Under the pieces are notes generated by a model. The model was not told where the DNA came from. It ran no database searches and worked only from the letters and a program-made list of their open reading frames with translations. A DNA stretch of 64,000 nucleotides from Theobroma cacao (Eukaryota; Streptophyta; Magnoliopsida; Malvales; Malvaceae), in assembly GCF_000208745.1 (NCBI RefSeq), contig NC_030854.1:30757847-30821846 (forward strand), in the 5' to 3' direction. The number at the start of each line of letters is the position of its first letter. Within the stretch, counting starts at the first letter, position 1. A program made the translations under genes and the position numbers. Shown here piece after piece: positions 35,698 through 47,100 of this stretch.

Positions 35698-37152
35698 TCA
35701 AGGGCAGCTCAACCTCAATTCATCTAGCAAAGCATTCAAATCAGAGTAAGATGATTCACCTTCTTCCATAGCCTTCCTCGCCATATTTTTCAATTCCTTA
35801 GCTCGGCTTCTCATTTCCTCAGCTTCTTCACCAACCATTACCCGACTCACTGCCCTTTCTATATCTTCCTTCATTACTTTAAATTTTGTACTAGGATCAT
35901 CTCCCCATCTGCACCATTCTTTGGCTCCAACATCTACTCCAATCTTCAGAACTTCTGTAACCAGCTTTTCGTTGCAGAACTGTTCTGCACAAAGAGGCCA
36001 AGTAACCATTGGCACCCCAGCAGTTATACTCTCTATTGTTGAGTTCCACCCACAATGGGTCATGAACCCTCCTACAGCTTCATGATCAAGGATCAAAACC
36101 TGGGCCGCCCATCCCCTAATTATCAAACCCTTCCCTTCCATCCTCTCTTCAAATCCTTCTGGCAACCATTCTTCTTTGTCTTCATCGTTCACCTTTCTTA
36201 CAACCCAAATGAAATCCTGTCCTGAAGCTTCAAGGCCCTTAGCTATCTCATTTAGCTGAGCAGCTGAAGTCCTGAATATACTTCCAAAACATATGTAGAG
36301 AACTGAGTTGGGTTTCTTCGAGTCTAACCATCTTAAACACTCATGTCTGTCAATGGAGGCTGCATTTCCTCTTTCGGCTTTATCTTCGTTGTTCCTGTTG
36401 CAGAGTGAAACAGGACCAACCTGCCATGCCTTCCTTCGCATAACTTTGGAATAGTGTTGTGTGTAAGCTGGTTCTAGCTCGTGGAAACTATTTACTATGA
36501 CTCCATAGCTTGTCAACTCTGATTTGATAGCTTCATCTATCAGCTTTTTCCGCTCAGTTTCTGCTGTATCTTTAATATAATCTGGCAGCTGCAATCTTGT
36601 CATCTTTATCTGGTCCGGGAGGCCAGGCACATCAAAGGGTTCAGATTCAGATGAAATCTTCTTGAAGGGTTCATGGCGTATTAAGGTATCAACGACACAA
36701 AGAGCAAAGCAGCTTGTTCCATGAAAAACCAGTCTTGGGATCCCAAACTTGCCAGCAATATCTGTAGCCCATGGAAACATCCAGTCAGCCACAAGGCAAT
36801 CAGGGCGGAGCTCTTCAAGGATCCGCTCAAGTGGTTGTTGGAAAAGATTGATGGCCTTGAGAAACTTTGGTATCATTTCTTGTGAAGTGATGGAACTCAC
36901 GTTCTCGCATCCTTCAGGCAGGCCTACCTCAGATGCAGGAAATTTTATTACCAAAGTACTAATGTCAAAGCCCAATTGCTTTTCTCTTTGAATTTTGCTG
37001 GCAAAGAGAAGAGCATTAAGGGGAGTAGTAACAATAGTTACCTTTACTCCATGCATAGCAAAAAGTCTAGCCATGTCCACTGTTGGGATCAGGTGACCAT
37101 GGGCAAGTTGTGGAAAGAAAATGAAATGAAGCTGGCGTGAATTTGAGGCCAT
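35698..37152 (-). CDS. UDP-glycosyltransferase, UGT73 (group D) type
   Basis: A cytosolic family 1 glycosyltransferase that moves sugar, usually glucose, from UDP-sugar to a small acceptor. The single exon encodes 484 aa, a normal length. The catalytic His is H18 in FPQLAHGHLIP, and PDCLVADWMFPW near residue 117 supplies the partner Asp region. The PSPG nucleotide-sugar box fills residues 348-391, from WAAQVLILDH through HCGWNST to WPLCAEQ; the final Gln suits UDP-glucose. The whole sequence follows the scopoletin/flavonoid glucosyltransferase branch (UGT73A/B-like: HGTSCFALCV, KAERGNAASIDRHECL, NEDKAERG). The acceptor cannot be predicted. Small deviations are WAAQ for the usual WAPQ and ESITAGVP for EGVSAGVP. 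It is divergent from CLV2 with 1.16 kb between start codons. Confidence 0.95.
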   Translation of the reverse strand: MASNSRQLHFIFFPQLAHGHLIPTVDMARLFAMHGVKVTIVTTPLNALLFASKIQREKQLGFDISTLVIKFPASEVGLPEGCENVSSITSQEMIPKFLKAINLFQQPLERILEELRPDCLVADWMFPWATDIAGKFGIPRLVFHGTSCFALCVVDTLIRHEPFKKISSESEPFDVPGLPDQIKMTRLQLPDYIKDTAETERKKLIDEAIKSELTSYGVIVNSFHELEPAYTQHYSKVMRRKAWQVGPVSLCNRNNEDKAERGNAASIDRHECLRWLDSKKPNSVLYICFGSIFRTSAAQLNEIAKGLEASGQDFIWVVRKVNDEDKEEWLPEGFEERMEGKGLIIRGWAAQVLILDHEAVGGFMTHCGWNSTIESITAGVPMVTWPLCAEQFCNEKLVTEVLKIGVDVGAKEWCRWGDDPSTKFKVMKEDIERAVSRVMVGEEAEEMRSRAKELKNMARKAMEEGESSYSDLNALLDELRLSCP

Positions 37153-38311
37153 TTAGCTTGGTTCAAGGGAAGAAACAGGACAGGAGTAAATTGATTTGGC
37201 AAGTAAATTAAAAGTTAATAAGCTCCTTATTTATACACAAAGCAAACAATGAAAACACTGTCATTCAAAGACACAGGTGCTTGAAGCACAAGAAAATGTC
37301 TTGATAGGTGACATGAATTTGTTTGCTTGGACTGCAAGTATGCTTATAGTTAATAACTACCCTGGAAGATATGTGAAAAGGTCATAGCTAATTTAAATAA
37401 TGCATAAAACAGACAACCGCCCATCGTCACTGACTTATTTTATCAATAAAATATTAGGAAAACAGCTTCCAACTTCAAGTCCATGTTCATTGTTTTACAC
37501 TTCTCTCATGTGAAACTTACTTACTAATTTGTTTTACTTGCTTGGCAAGGAATCTCAATCTACTTGGAAGTCTATTTATTTTTGTTTAAGTCCAAGTCTT
37601 AATCAACTTTTTCCTGGCAGCAAGATCATCATCTTTATCCATTTCACCTATAGTCTCTGCATAACGAATTCAAATGGAGCAGCCCAATTACCATTCCGTT
37701 TAGCCCTTGCACACACAACAGCACAAGAGCTAGTTACTTTGCATCTCTTTCCTATTCAGGCCCACAACATTTTGGATATGAAGGTGTGTATAGCCCAGTA
37801 CAGGAAAAGTTTATGACATGTAACAATATTTTATTTAATAAAATAATAAAAGAAAAAGGAAAGGAATAACTAAATAAAAGCGATTTCCACTTTAATTTTA
37901 CTTTAGTTCCCATTTTAGTGTATTAAAAAGAGAAAAAGAAAAAGAAAAAGAGAATGTTTGCCTTATTATTCCTCAGTAAACATACTCTCATGCCTCCACT
38001 TAGCTGCAAAAATTCTCCACTTTCACTAGTAAGTCTCTCTCTCTTTCTTTCTGAATGCATTTTTCAGCTTTCGGTTTGTTGAAATTCCTTTACTTCCATT
38101 GAAGAAGAACATGGGTTCCAGATTTTCATCGCTGTAAAACTCCCTCTTTTCTTCTTCTGTCACTCTGCTGTTCTTTACTCTTCAGTTTTAGTTCATGGCT
38201 CGAAATATTTAGCCTTTTATAGAGCATCAGAAGAAATGGGTTTTATGTTTTAGCTTCCATAACTGTAAGTAGTTTCACAGTTTAGTTTTAGTTCTGAGTT
38301 TGTTTTCACTC
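37153..38311. other. Shared intergenic region of the divergent UGT73/CLV2 pair
   Basis: 1.16 kb between two start codons facing apart. The UGT side has a TATA box (37228-37235). The CLV2 side has a C/T-rich leader with TCTCTCTCTCTTTCTTTCT near 38033-38051 and a short AAAAGAGAAAAAGAAAAAG run near 37926-37950. No gene is seen. Confidence 0.5.
37228..37235 (-). promoter_or_regulatory. TATA box of the UGT73 gene
   Basis: TATAAATA on the minus strand, 76 bp before the ATG, at a normal distance for a short leader. Confidence 0.6.
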
Positions 38312-40510
38312 ATGGAGCTGAAATGGGTTGTTGCTGTTTTTCACCCCTGGAAACCCTCAGAATTACATACACTGCCACTCTTGCTCTTGATAATACTACC
38401 ACTATGTTCTTTTAACCTGTCTCAGTGTTTTGATCTTGACCCAGAAGACAAAGCCTCACTATTATTGTTCAGGTCATCGGTTAAAGACCCTGGCCAGAGC
38501 TTAGAAACCTGGGTTGGGTCAAACTGCACCAACTGGACCGGTATTTCTTGTGAAAACCGGACCGGTCGGGTTGTTTCTGTGAACTTGGCTAACATGAATT
38601 TGTCCGGTAAAGTGCACCCTGGCTTATGTGAACTGTCATTTCTTGAATACTTGAAATTGTCTCAGAATAACTTCAATGGCACGATTCCAACGTGTTTTGG
38701 TTCGTTGGGTAGTCTTAAGACTCTTGACCTTAGTCACAATAGCTTTAGTGGGGTTCTACCTGATGATATCATGAGGCTTAGACAATTAACAGAACTTGTG
38801 TTGAATGCAAACCGAGAACTGGGTGGTGTTTTGCCATGGTGGATTGGTAATTTTTCCAGCAATCTGGAAAAACTTGATTTGAGTTCGAATTCCTTTCATG
38901 GGGAGATACCTGAAAGCGTGTTTTACTTGAAGTCTTTGAAGCACTTGGATCTTGGAGACAATCATTTATCAGGCAATATTCATGAGTATTATCAGTCACT
39001 GGAGTTTCTTAATCTTGCTTCGAATCGGTTATCTGGTACTTTGCCTTGTTTTTCTGCTTCTACTCAGAGTCTTACAGTTATGATATTGGCTAACAATTCT
39101 CTTGTGGGAGGAATACCTACTTGTATTGCCTCACTGGAAGCATTGACGCACCTTAATCTATCATTTAATCACCTGAGCTATGGGTTATCTCCGAGACTTG
39201 TGTTTACAGAAAAGTTGCTTGTGTTGGACTTGAGTTTCAATGATTTATCAGGTCCTGTTCCAAGCAAAATTGCAGAGGCAACAGAAAAATCAGGCCTTGT
39301 TCTTCTGGACCTCTCTCACAATCACTTTTCTGGTAAAATCCCATTGAGGATCACCGAGCTGAAGAGTTTGCAAGCATTGTTTCTTTCTCATAATCTCCTT
39401 ACAGGGGCAATTCCAGCACGGATTGGAAAGTTGACTTATCTTCAAGTAATTGATCTGTCGCACAACTCCTTATCAGGTTCAATTCCATTAGACATCGTTG
39501 GGTGTTTTCAGTTGCTTGCACTGATGCTCAATAACAACAATATTTCTGGTGAACTTCAACCTGAGCTTGATGCATTGGATAGCTTGAAGATATTGGATGT
39601 AAGCCACAACAAGATTTCTGGTGAAATCCCACTAACCTTGGCAGGGTTAAAATCACTAGAGATTGTAGATTTGAGCTCCAACAACCTCTCTGGAGCACTG
39701 AACGATGCAATTACCAAATGGTCAAACCTCAAGTATCTCTCCCTAGCTCAGAACAAATTCAGTGGGAATATATCCAGCTGGCTATTCACTTTTGGAGCAA
39801 TCCAGATGATCGATTTATCTGGGAACAAATTCTCAGGTGTCATACCAGATGTTAGCTTCAACATTAGCTTCCACAATAACAGTGGAAACAGTGATAGAGC
39901 ACCTAAAGAACCATTTATTGCAATGAGAAATGCTGAGATAAAAATTTCTGTCATGGTCATTGATAGTAGTGAATTAAGCTTCAACTACAAGGTGTCTTCA
40001 ACAGTTGGAATTGACTTGTCTGATAACTTGTTACGCGGTGAGATTCCAGATGTTCTATTTGAAGTAGAAGGATTGGAATATCTGAATTTATCTTATAATT
40101 TTCTCGATGGTGAGCTTCCAAGTTTGGAGAAAATGTGGAACTTAAGGGTCCTGGATTTGTCACATAATTCCTTATCCGGCCAGATCCCTGCAAACATCTC
40201 AACCCTTAAAGATCTGGTATTCTTGAATTTATCATATAACAGTTTTTCAGGATCTGTTCCTGATAACCAGGGATATCAGAGATTCCCAGGAGCATTTGCT
40301 GGTAATCCTGATTTGTGTGTGGAGTCCTCTGGTGACGGGTGTTACAGAGCAAGCCCCACTGTGGTGCCTGGGAGGACATTTGAAGAAGTTGAGGGACCAA
40401 TATTGGTTTGGGTGTTCTGTGTAAGTGCTTTTGTTAGTTTCTATTTTGGTGTTGTGGCTCTCTTTTGTTCTGCTCGAGCAAGGAGTTACATCCTCCAGAC
40501 AAAATTTTAA
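38312..40510 (+). CDS. CLV2: LRR receptor-like protein CLAVATA2
   Basis: Plasma-membrane receptor-like protein without a kinase domain. In Arabidopsis CLV2 pairs with the pseudokinase CORYNE and senses CLE peptides controlling stem-cell number in shoot and root. Single exon, 732 aa from ATG 38312. A signal peptide covers about residues 20-40. The N-terminal cap has LDPEDKASLLLFRSS and the pair NCTNWTGISCEN. About 20 LRRs follow. An island of around 50 residues begins near VSFNISFHNNSG and interrupts the repeats before FNYKVSSTVGIDLSDNLL. After the last LRRs come NPDLC...DGCY, an acidic linker, one membrane helix (about 696-719) and the short tail CSARARSYILQTKF, which is diagnostic of CLV2. 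The central block ITELKSLQAL through VGCFQLLALM is highly conserved in CLV2. The frame is open a few codons upstream but has no earlier ATG. Confidence 0.97.
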   Translation: MELKWVVAVFHPWKPSELHTLPLLLLIILPLCSFNLSQCFDLDPEDKASLLLFRSSVKDPGQSLETWVGSNCTNWTGISCENRTGRVVSVNLANMNLSGKVHPGLCELSFLEYLKLSQNNFNGTIPTCFGSLGSLKTLDLSHNSFSGVLPDDIMRLRQLTELVLNANRELGGVLPWWIGNFSSNLEKLDLSSNSFHGEIPESVFYLKSLKHLDLGDNHLSGNIHEYYQSLEFLNLASNRLSGTLPCFSASTQSLTVMILANNSLVGGIPTCIASLEALTHLNLSFNHLSYGLSPRLVFTEKLLVLDLSFNDLSGPVPSKIAEATEKSGLVLLDLSHNHFSGKIPLRITELKSLQALFLSHNLLTGAIPARIGKLTYLQVIDLSHNSLSGSIPLDIVGCFQLLALMLNNNNISGELQPELDALDSLKILDVSHNKISGEIPLTLAGLKSLEIVDLSSNNLSGALNDAITKWSNLKYLSLAQNKFSGNISSWLFTFGAIQMIDLSGNKFSGVIPDVSFNISFHNNSGNSDRAPKEPFIAMRNAEIKISVMVIDSSELSFNYKVSSTVGIDLSDNLLRGEIPDVLFEVEGLEYLNLSYNFLDGELPSLEKMWNLRVLDLSHNSLSGQIPANISTLKDLVFLNLSYNSFSGSVPDNQGYQRFPGAFAGNPDLCVESSGDGCYRASPTVVPGRTFEEVEGPILVWVFCVSAFVSFYFGVVALFCSARARSYILQTKF

Positions 40511-42307
40511 TGCAGTGAAGGCTTTCTTCTGTACATTTACATTTCTCTACTTTAGGGGGCTACTTTTCTTACTGAGATTTAAACTCATGCTCAAAACATT
40601 AGAAGGTATGACATCTCAAAGATCAGATTCTCTTTATCCGGTAATATTTAATCTTACACTTCTATGTATGACAGCTTCTATCTGTTAAGATTTAATGGCT
40701 TGATGTCAATGATTAGATTCTCGTTTGATTCATGAACTTGTTCTCTTAAATACCTGTGGAACTGCAATCTTTTGAGATGAAACAAAAACCTTCTGTTTTT
40801 ATCATCAAAGAGAAGTCAAAGGGCTTAGAAGACTTATGTATGCCCTTTTTAAAACCTTTTCTCCTCCTTTTAGCTAATAACTGGTCATTTATGATAGTTC
40901 CCACTTCCTGGGTTCAAATTTAAGCATCCCATTCCCCCGTAGAGTTCTATAAGTAGATTAGTGAGGGGAAAAGATGACTTGATTTTGAATATGTCATCCT
41001 AATGGTGTTGGTAGTTCAGAACGTTGGTGGGTTTATTCACTCCACATTAGAAAGGAAGAAGTTCTTTAAGTAATCTTGGTAGAGCAAGTACTTGATATTG
41101 GTGATTGCCATTTTAGTTTTCATAAATTAAATGAATACAATTCTGAAAAGTTATTATTGTTTATCAATGCTTAACCATTGATGGAAATGCTGCATTTGTT
41201 CTCCAAGGGTTGTCTTATAAAAAGACTGTATTCATCAAGTATATAAAGAACTCTTCCATGGAACCATTTGCACAACTGCTTGGAGAATGGAGAGTTTTGA
41301 AGCTTTCTTGTATTCTAGAGGCATCATAGCCTTTAAGACTGTTCTTCATGCCCCAAAGCCAAATTTCTTCTTTCTTAGTGATGAAGAGAAGATTGATTGG
41401 CAAAACAAATCTTTGTACAAATATTAAATATCCAATAAGTTTCTCGTTGTAATGCCCTAAAACAAACATAACATTAACTTGTAATACCTTTCAAAAAAAA
41501 AAAAAAACTTTTACTACCTCTCTTTAAACAGGTTGAGTAGGTTTTAAATCTCTTTACTTCCCTTAAACCAATCTATTCTTTCCAAACTATAAATTCCAAA
41601 AGTTGATACCACTATAAGAAGCAAGAATCTCGTAGGGGCTATCCAAAAATAATGAACAAACAAGCTCCTTTTAAAATGAGAGAATTGACTCAAAGAAAAG
41701 AAAGACAACAGTAACAGAAAGTTAAAGAAAGATAAAACTTCGAAGAGAATTATGAACCAACTCCTTAGCTATAATAACAAAACCTTACTGCACTATCAGT
41801 GGTAGAAGATGATTTAAGGCCCACAGCATAAAGGTTTTAAATAATTGGCCTTAATTTCCTATTTATATCCACAATGATCCTTCTTACTTAAGACACGTAA
41901 GAAAAATATTTTAAGTAATCCCAGAAGAAAGGTCCTAGTTGCCTGATCAATGGGGGTAATTGGTGAATATATGCTTTTCATTCTAAATTGGGATTTGGGG
42001 TGCAAGAGTTTGCTACCCAAAGATTGTATCCTGGGAGGGAAGAAAGCACCAACACCAATAGTCTTACAACTTTTTCCATCCATTTTCTTTACTTATTTCT
42101 TCTTGTTTGTATCATTTCATAACGTTAACCAAACCAAGATTCTCTGTCTTCTTGGAACTGAGAAGGGGTTAATACATTGCCCTTTACTTGATACTGTCAC
42201 AAAAAACGAATGGCCGAAAGCAAAAAGATTATACACCAACGCCATCAAGCATATGATTTTGCCACATGTACGATGAACATCCAATCTTCCTTTCCTCACC
42301 CTCAATC
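40511..42307. other. CLV2 3' flank and metallothionein upstream region; no gene seen
   Basis: CLV2 3' UTR probably covers the first few hundred bases. Short open frames at 41215-41469 (minus), 41859-42083 (minus) and 41950-42276 (plus) have no recognisable domain and overlap the metallothionein promoter region. Confidence 0.45.
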
Positions 42308-42315
42308 ATAAATAG
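42308..42315 (+). promoter_or_regulatory. TATA-like box of the metallothionein gene
   Basis: ATAAATAG lies about 94 bp before the ATG at 42409, a normal position for a gene with a leader of around 65 bp. Confidence 0.5.
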
Positions 42316-42408
42316 CGGTCCATTGCTCAACCTGGGATGTACTTGGGACTTGCGTAATCAAATTCATAGTAAAAGCTTCTCTCATTTCTCGATCGTCTGC
42401 TTCACAAA

Positions 42409-42487
42409 ATGTCTTGCTGTGGAGATTGCTGCGGTGGTGGCTCCATTGGGTGAAAATTTTATTTATTTTCTTATTTTTATGATTTCC

Positions 42488-42519
<32 letters not shown>

Positions 42520-42884
42520 CACACGGTTGCATGCATTTGAATAATGTAGGGTTTTGGACAATGAAATTTGAGAAGACTGATGTATATTTTTGTCATGTTA
42601 TGAACAGGTATCCTGACTTGGGATACTTAGAAAAGACCACCACTGAGACCTTTGTCTCCGGAGTTGCCACAATGAAAATGTATGCTGGAATTATAGTCAT
42701 AGACATGCATTCATGCCAAAATTATGGTCTTTAACCATATATTTTTCTTCTTCCAATTACTATTCAATCAGATTTCTTGATTCTTATGACCATTATTGGC
42801 AGGTCGTATGAGGGGCCCGAGGAAAGGTTTGGAGCTGAGAACGAGTGCAAACAGTGCGGATTCTCAAACTGCAGCTGCAAATGA
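42409..42884 (+). CDS. Cysteine-poor metallothionein-like protein, type 2-like
   Basis: A small plant metallothionein-like protein; the family binds Cu/Zn through cysteines and buffers metals and redox in the cytosol. Three exons: 42409-42449, 42608-42679, 42803-42884, with GT-AG sites and phases that join, giving 64 aa. The N-terminus is MSCCGDCCGGGSIG. The linker has YPDLGYLEKTTTETFVSGVA and KMSYEGPEERFGAEN, the same layout as type 2 linkers (YPD, TTTET, GVA, KM.YEG, GAEN). The C-terminus is ECKQCGFSNCSCK. Only 8 cysteines are present, where type 2 proteins normally have about 14. Most of the N-terminal CxC array (CGCGSGCKCG-like) is missing, and the C-terminal domain is shortened. Intron 1 contains an (AT)n-(CA)n repeat. 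It could be a divergent functional paralogue or a decaying gene, but no stop or frame break is seen. Confidence 0.82.
42489..42525. repeat. (TA)n(CA)n microsatellite in metallothionein intron 1
   Basis: A TATATA run of around 24 bp is followed by GCACACACACAC. It lies between the exon 1 donor and exon 2 acceptor. Confidence 0.85.
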
Positions 42885-44105
42885 AAAAGAGGAAAAGGTC
42901 CATATGTATATGTATCTTAATATATAATAAGACAGCCATTGCTTTGGCAGAACCTTTTCCAGGGTTTTGCTGCTGTGTTTTAATGGCTAGAATTTGGTCT
43001 TGTTAATTGCTGTCAGTGGTTGCTGTTTTGTCATTGTCGAGTCTTGGTCTTGTGCACGTTTAGAAGCCCGAGAGGGGAGCTTGGGTTTTATGGAATGTAA
43101 CATTTCAATGCTTTTCCTTTCATTTGAGTTGTGAATTGGCTACTGCCCTCTACAATTTCTATGCTTGAAACTTCTGATAAGGTCGATTAATCTTATTCTT
43201 TTTGGTACCAAGCAAAGGTGTATGAAGATGATCATGCATATAAACATGATCTTGCCTTAAATTCTGTGAATCCTTACGCATAATGCATTCAAATTCCCAC
43301 CATTGAATAAAGGGTATAAATGAATTATACTAGTTCCCATCATTCAATTCTGTTTCATAATGTACCCAAAAAAGGATTCTTTCTATTTCATCATTTTCCT
43401 GTACAGGGTGTTTCTTTTCTTCCTTTGTTGAAAATTTTAATAATCCAAAGGCATAAGATGGGTACTTGTAAGCTTCGTCCTCGTGTGAGATGTTCAAGGT
43501 GTAGCTAAGGAAATACTATGGTCAGTCCATCATGACAAGGCAGGGATCCCCGGGAATAGAAAGTATCTACTGGAACTAATACCGCGTGTTAAACAACATT
43601 TACATGCAAATGAAATATAGCCTTTAATAAAGGGAAAAAAGGTGACGCAACAGCTTTCACAAATCGGCTTTCTTTTCCTACAATGGTTAATAGCCAATAA
43701 GGCTCAACATAAAGGGCCAATTTCACAATTCTAGAGCTAAACCTGTAACCAAGCAACCCTCACCACCCAAGACCCTTAAAAGGGAGAATTAGATGGTAAA
43801 TCTTCGGAGAAAACAAAAGAAACAAAAAGAATAATTGTAAGTTTGATGATTAGATCTATCCTGATCTACAACAACATTGTCGAAGGGGGCACTTATAAAT
43901 CAAGGTTGGCCTGCACAATGTAAAAACAAAGCCAAAATTTCTCCCTGAGGTCAACAATTGTATAGAACAGCTCAAAGGTTTCTTGTTGAAGCCAAAATTT
44001 TTATGTGCCATTTGACTTATTTTCCTGAGGATCCCTATCTAGCAACTTCAGTAGCAGCAGACAGTCAATGACCATATTCAATCTCCAAAAACCTTTGTAT
44101 GAGCT
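42885..44105. other. Convergent 3' ends of metallothionein and TGD3; no gene seen
   Basis: 3' UTRs of the two convergent genes probably occupy the edges. The rest holds no open frame with a recognisable domain. Confidence 0.45.
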
Positions 44106-47100
44106 CTAATATCTGATTGGACCATCCAGACTACCAGATGCAAACTGAAAATATGGGAACAAGGTGTGGCAATGAGATTAGATCATTTTGAAGTTGGTAA
44201 ATATGTAAAGTTTGCATGTTTCAATTCATCTAAACATGCTGCATCTACATAAGTAGATACTAAACCAACTGCCCTTACTGGTCATGGAAAGAGAGAGCAA
44301 GAGAGGTAATTATGAACATAACAATAGCAATATTAGATAAACAAAGCTTGACCCCTGTTCCACCAATCAAAAGTTGATCAACATGAGCAAAGGAAAAAGG
44401 CAACTACGAGTAAGGCAACGAAAGCGAAAAACAAGACTTGAAACAAGTAGTTTATATGTGGGAATACAGGCATTAAGAACTGACAAGCTCAGCTGTATAA
44501 AAATTCCTAAAGCAGAGTATATCAATTAAATTAACACCATATTCTATGATCTAAAAAGGACTTGTCTCTTTATAAGTGTTAGTAGGACAATTACCCTATG
44601 TGCATGTGCACTCATGCACACCTTGCTTATGCATGTGTCTGTGTGCATGAGAGTACCCTCTGGCAGATACATATTTGTATTAATTAGCAGTCCTCAAAAG
44701 AAAAATGTGCAAACCCTATCTTTTGGTTTGTTTTAAATCACTTAAATTTTGAAGGCATTTTGAGGCAAAAAACCACAAGCTTCAGTTAATTGTAGCCTTT
44801 ACTACTTATTTTTTGTTTCCTCCAAAGTTACTAAAATGCAAAAGCATATAGTAAAAACTAAAAAGTTAAAATGAGCAAACTATTTAAATTGTAACATATT
44901 TAACCACAATTGTTCCATGTAACAATAAAATCATGCATTTCGTATTCAATTAATTTTTTATTTTAAATTATTCAAAAACATAGTTTATTTATATATCTAG
45001 ACATGCCTTTGCTTTAGATTTCAGAAGCAAAATGGCACACTTAACAAAAGGAATCTAAGTATTTTATTAAAAAGAATATTCGAGTGTTCCACCAACCAGT
45101 GTTTTTTTATTTTTTTTCCTAGTTCATTGCAACTAGTTTCAATCATTACCTGTTGAACAATTGGATTGGTTGACGTTGTGAATTCATCAGTCATTCCTTG
45201 CCAGACAACCTTCCCCTCATGAAGAAACAATAACCTATAAGTAGAGAAGAGATTCTTTGAGTAGGGCATCCCACATCTAACAAAAGCAATACAACATCAT
45301 GATCTCAGAAAACCTGTCAACAGCTCTTCTAATGGTACTATGTTGATGAGTAACAACCACGTAAGATGCAATCTTTCCAGGTTTTCCTAGCGCATCCTCA
45401 CCCTTCGTATGTACAGAGCGGATAAGATCTTCAACCACCGTCGATGCAATTGGATCAAGCCCAGCTGTCGGTTCATCATATAAAAGCACCTGTCCAGAAG
45501 CAAAAAAGAGTTACAAATTAGAGAGCAAGAAACTCAATTTTATAGACAAAGAACACTAACATAGCCATTTTTTTTCTGGTGGTACCCACCAAACCCAGGG
45601 CTGAATGAAATCAATTGCACATTAGGTATAAAGTAATAGCTGGCTCAATTGAGTATAATAATACATTTAGGAGAAATTAAAAACTTCTCATTGCATTACT
45701 TGCTTAAACATTGGAACTCAACATTTTGTAATACTCTCCCTTCCGAGTACGGTCAAGGAGCATGGTTCTTGTTTACTTTCTATGATAAGTAACCAAAAGA
45801 ATGCACTTAGAATGATAAACTTAAAGGGGCATAACTCAATGTAAAGCACCTAAGCTAAAGTATAAGCTCTCCTACCATATAAAAGAATAAAGAAGAGGAA
45901 AAAAAATGAGCAAATTTGAAGAGGCACATATAAGCAAGAGTAAGCATATCTTGGAGACACGTTCTACGTTGAGGCAACAATATATAAGCATAATATTTTC
46001 TACAGAAATGTAGACTACATTAAGATAAGATAACTTGCATAGGTCTCCAAGCTACTTGCTTTGACATTTTCTACCAGCCCCTCACAATTCACAGAGAGAA
46101 GACCCACAGTCAGGATATGACCTAACTCCAATATAAAACAAATTAATACATAGGACCTCATTTCAGGAGCAAAGTTGCCAATGAGCTATAAATTACCCCA
46201 TAACTCGTGCACATAAAACAATAACAACTTGCTTTCTCTTAATTATTCTACTTTGACTGAAGTCTTTTACTGGCCTTCTGCAATTTGTATCCTTATAGAA
46301 GATAAAATGAACACTAATCAGATGATACTTAGAATAATAAATCATTATTAGTTGCCAAACCATTTGGACGTTCTACTGAATCTTGCAAGCATAAGGAGTT
46401 TTAAGCAACTCAGTTAACGCTATGGCTTAGATCAAACCACAATTTTCAAAATATTTCTATCCACTAATGTAGATCTCTCTAGTCAACTGGTAAGAATACC
46501 AGAATAAAGGCCAAAAGAAACAGCAACATCTATAAAAAAAAGAAAGATTCTAAACCTGCAGCGTATAATTCAGCATATAGACATTACCACATAATAAATT
46601 CATGAGAAAGTTCAAATTTGCAGCTTTCTTCATTAGTTATCTACCTTCAAATCATGAGGATGAAATGAAACTATTAAAATAAATTGAAAAGTAGAACAGA
46701 GGAGGGCAGAGGATGAATAGATAGATGGATTGGAGACAGAGAGATAGAAAACTACAGATTAAGACTTGAAAATAACTTGCAGTTATTGCTAGTGAAACAT
46801 ATGACAGATCAAACGATAACTGATTTTATAAATCATCAACTCCTCTGCACAAACTGGAAGAAAAGGAGGTGAGCAAGCCAGATTATACGCAAAGTGGAAC
46901 AAGCAGACTAAATTTCATGTTCCTAGGGTTCAGGATTAAAATCTGAAAGCAAACAGAATCAACCGGATGCTAGTTGAAAGTCCACTTTCCTATGGTGCCA
47001 TTAATTTGGTTTGGAAGACCATCTATAAGTTTACCTTAAGACGTCTAAATGAGTCAGCTGTACAATGATGAAAATTTTTTATCAAAATTACAAAGGATTA

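Noticed and set aside
38300..38311. Longer CLV2 start four codons upstream
   Set aside because: The codon at 38300 is TTG, not ATG. The first ATG in frame is 38312.
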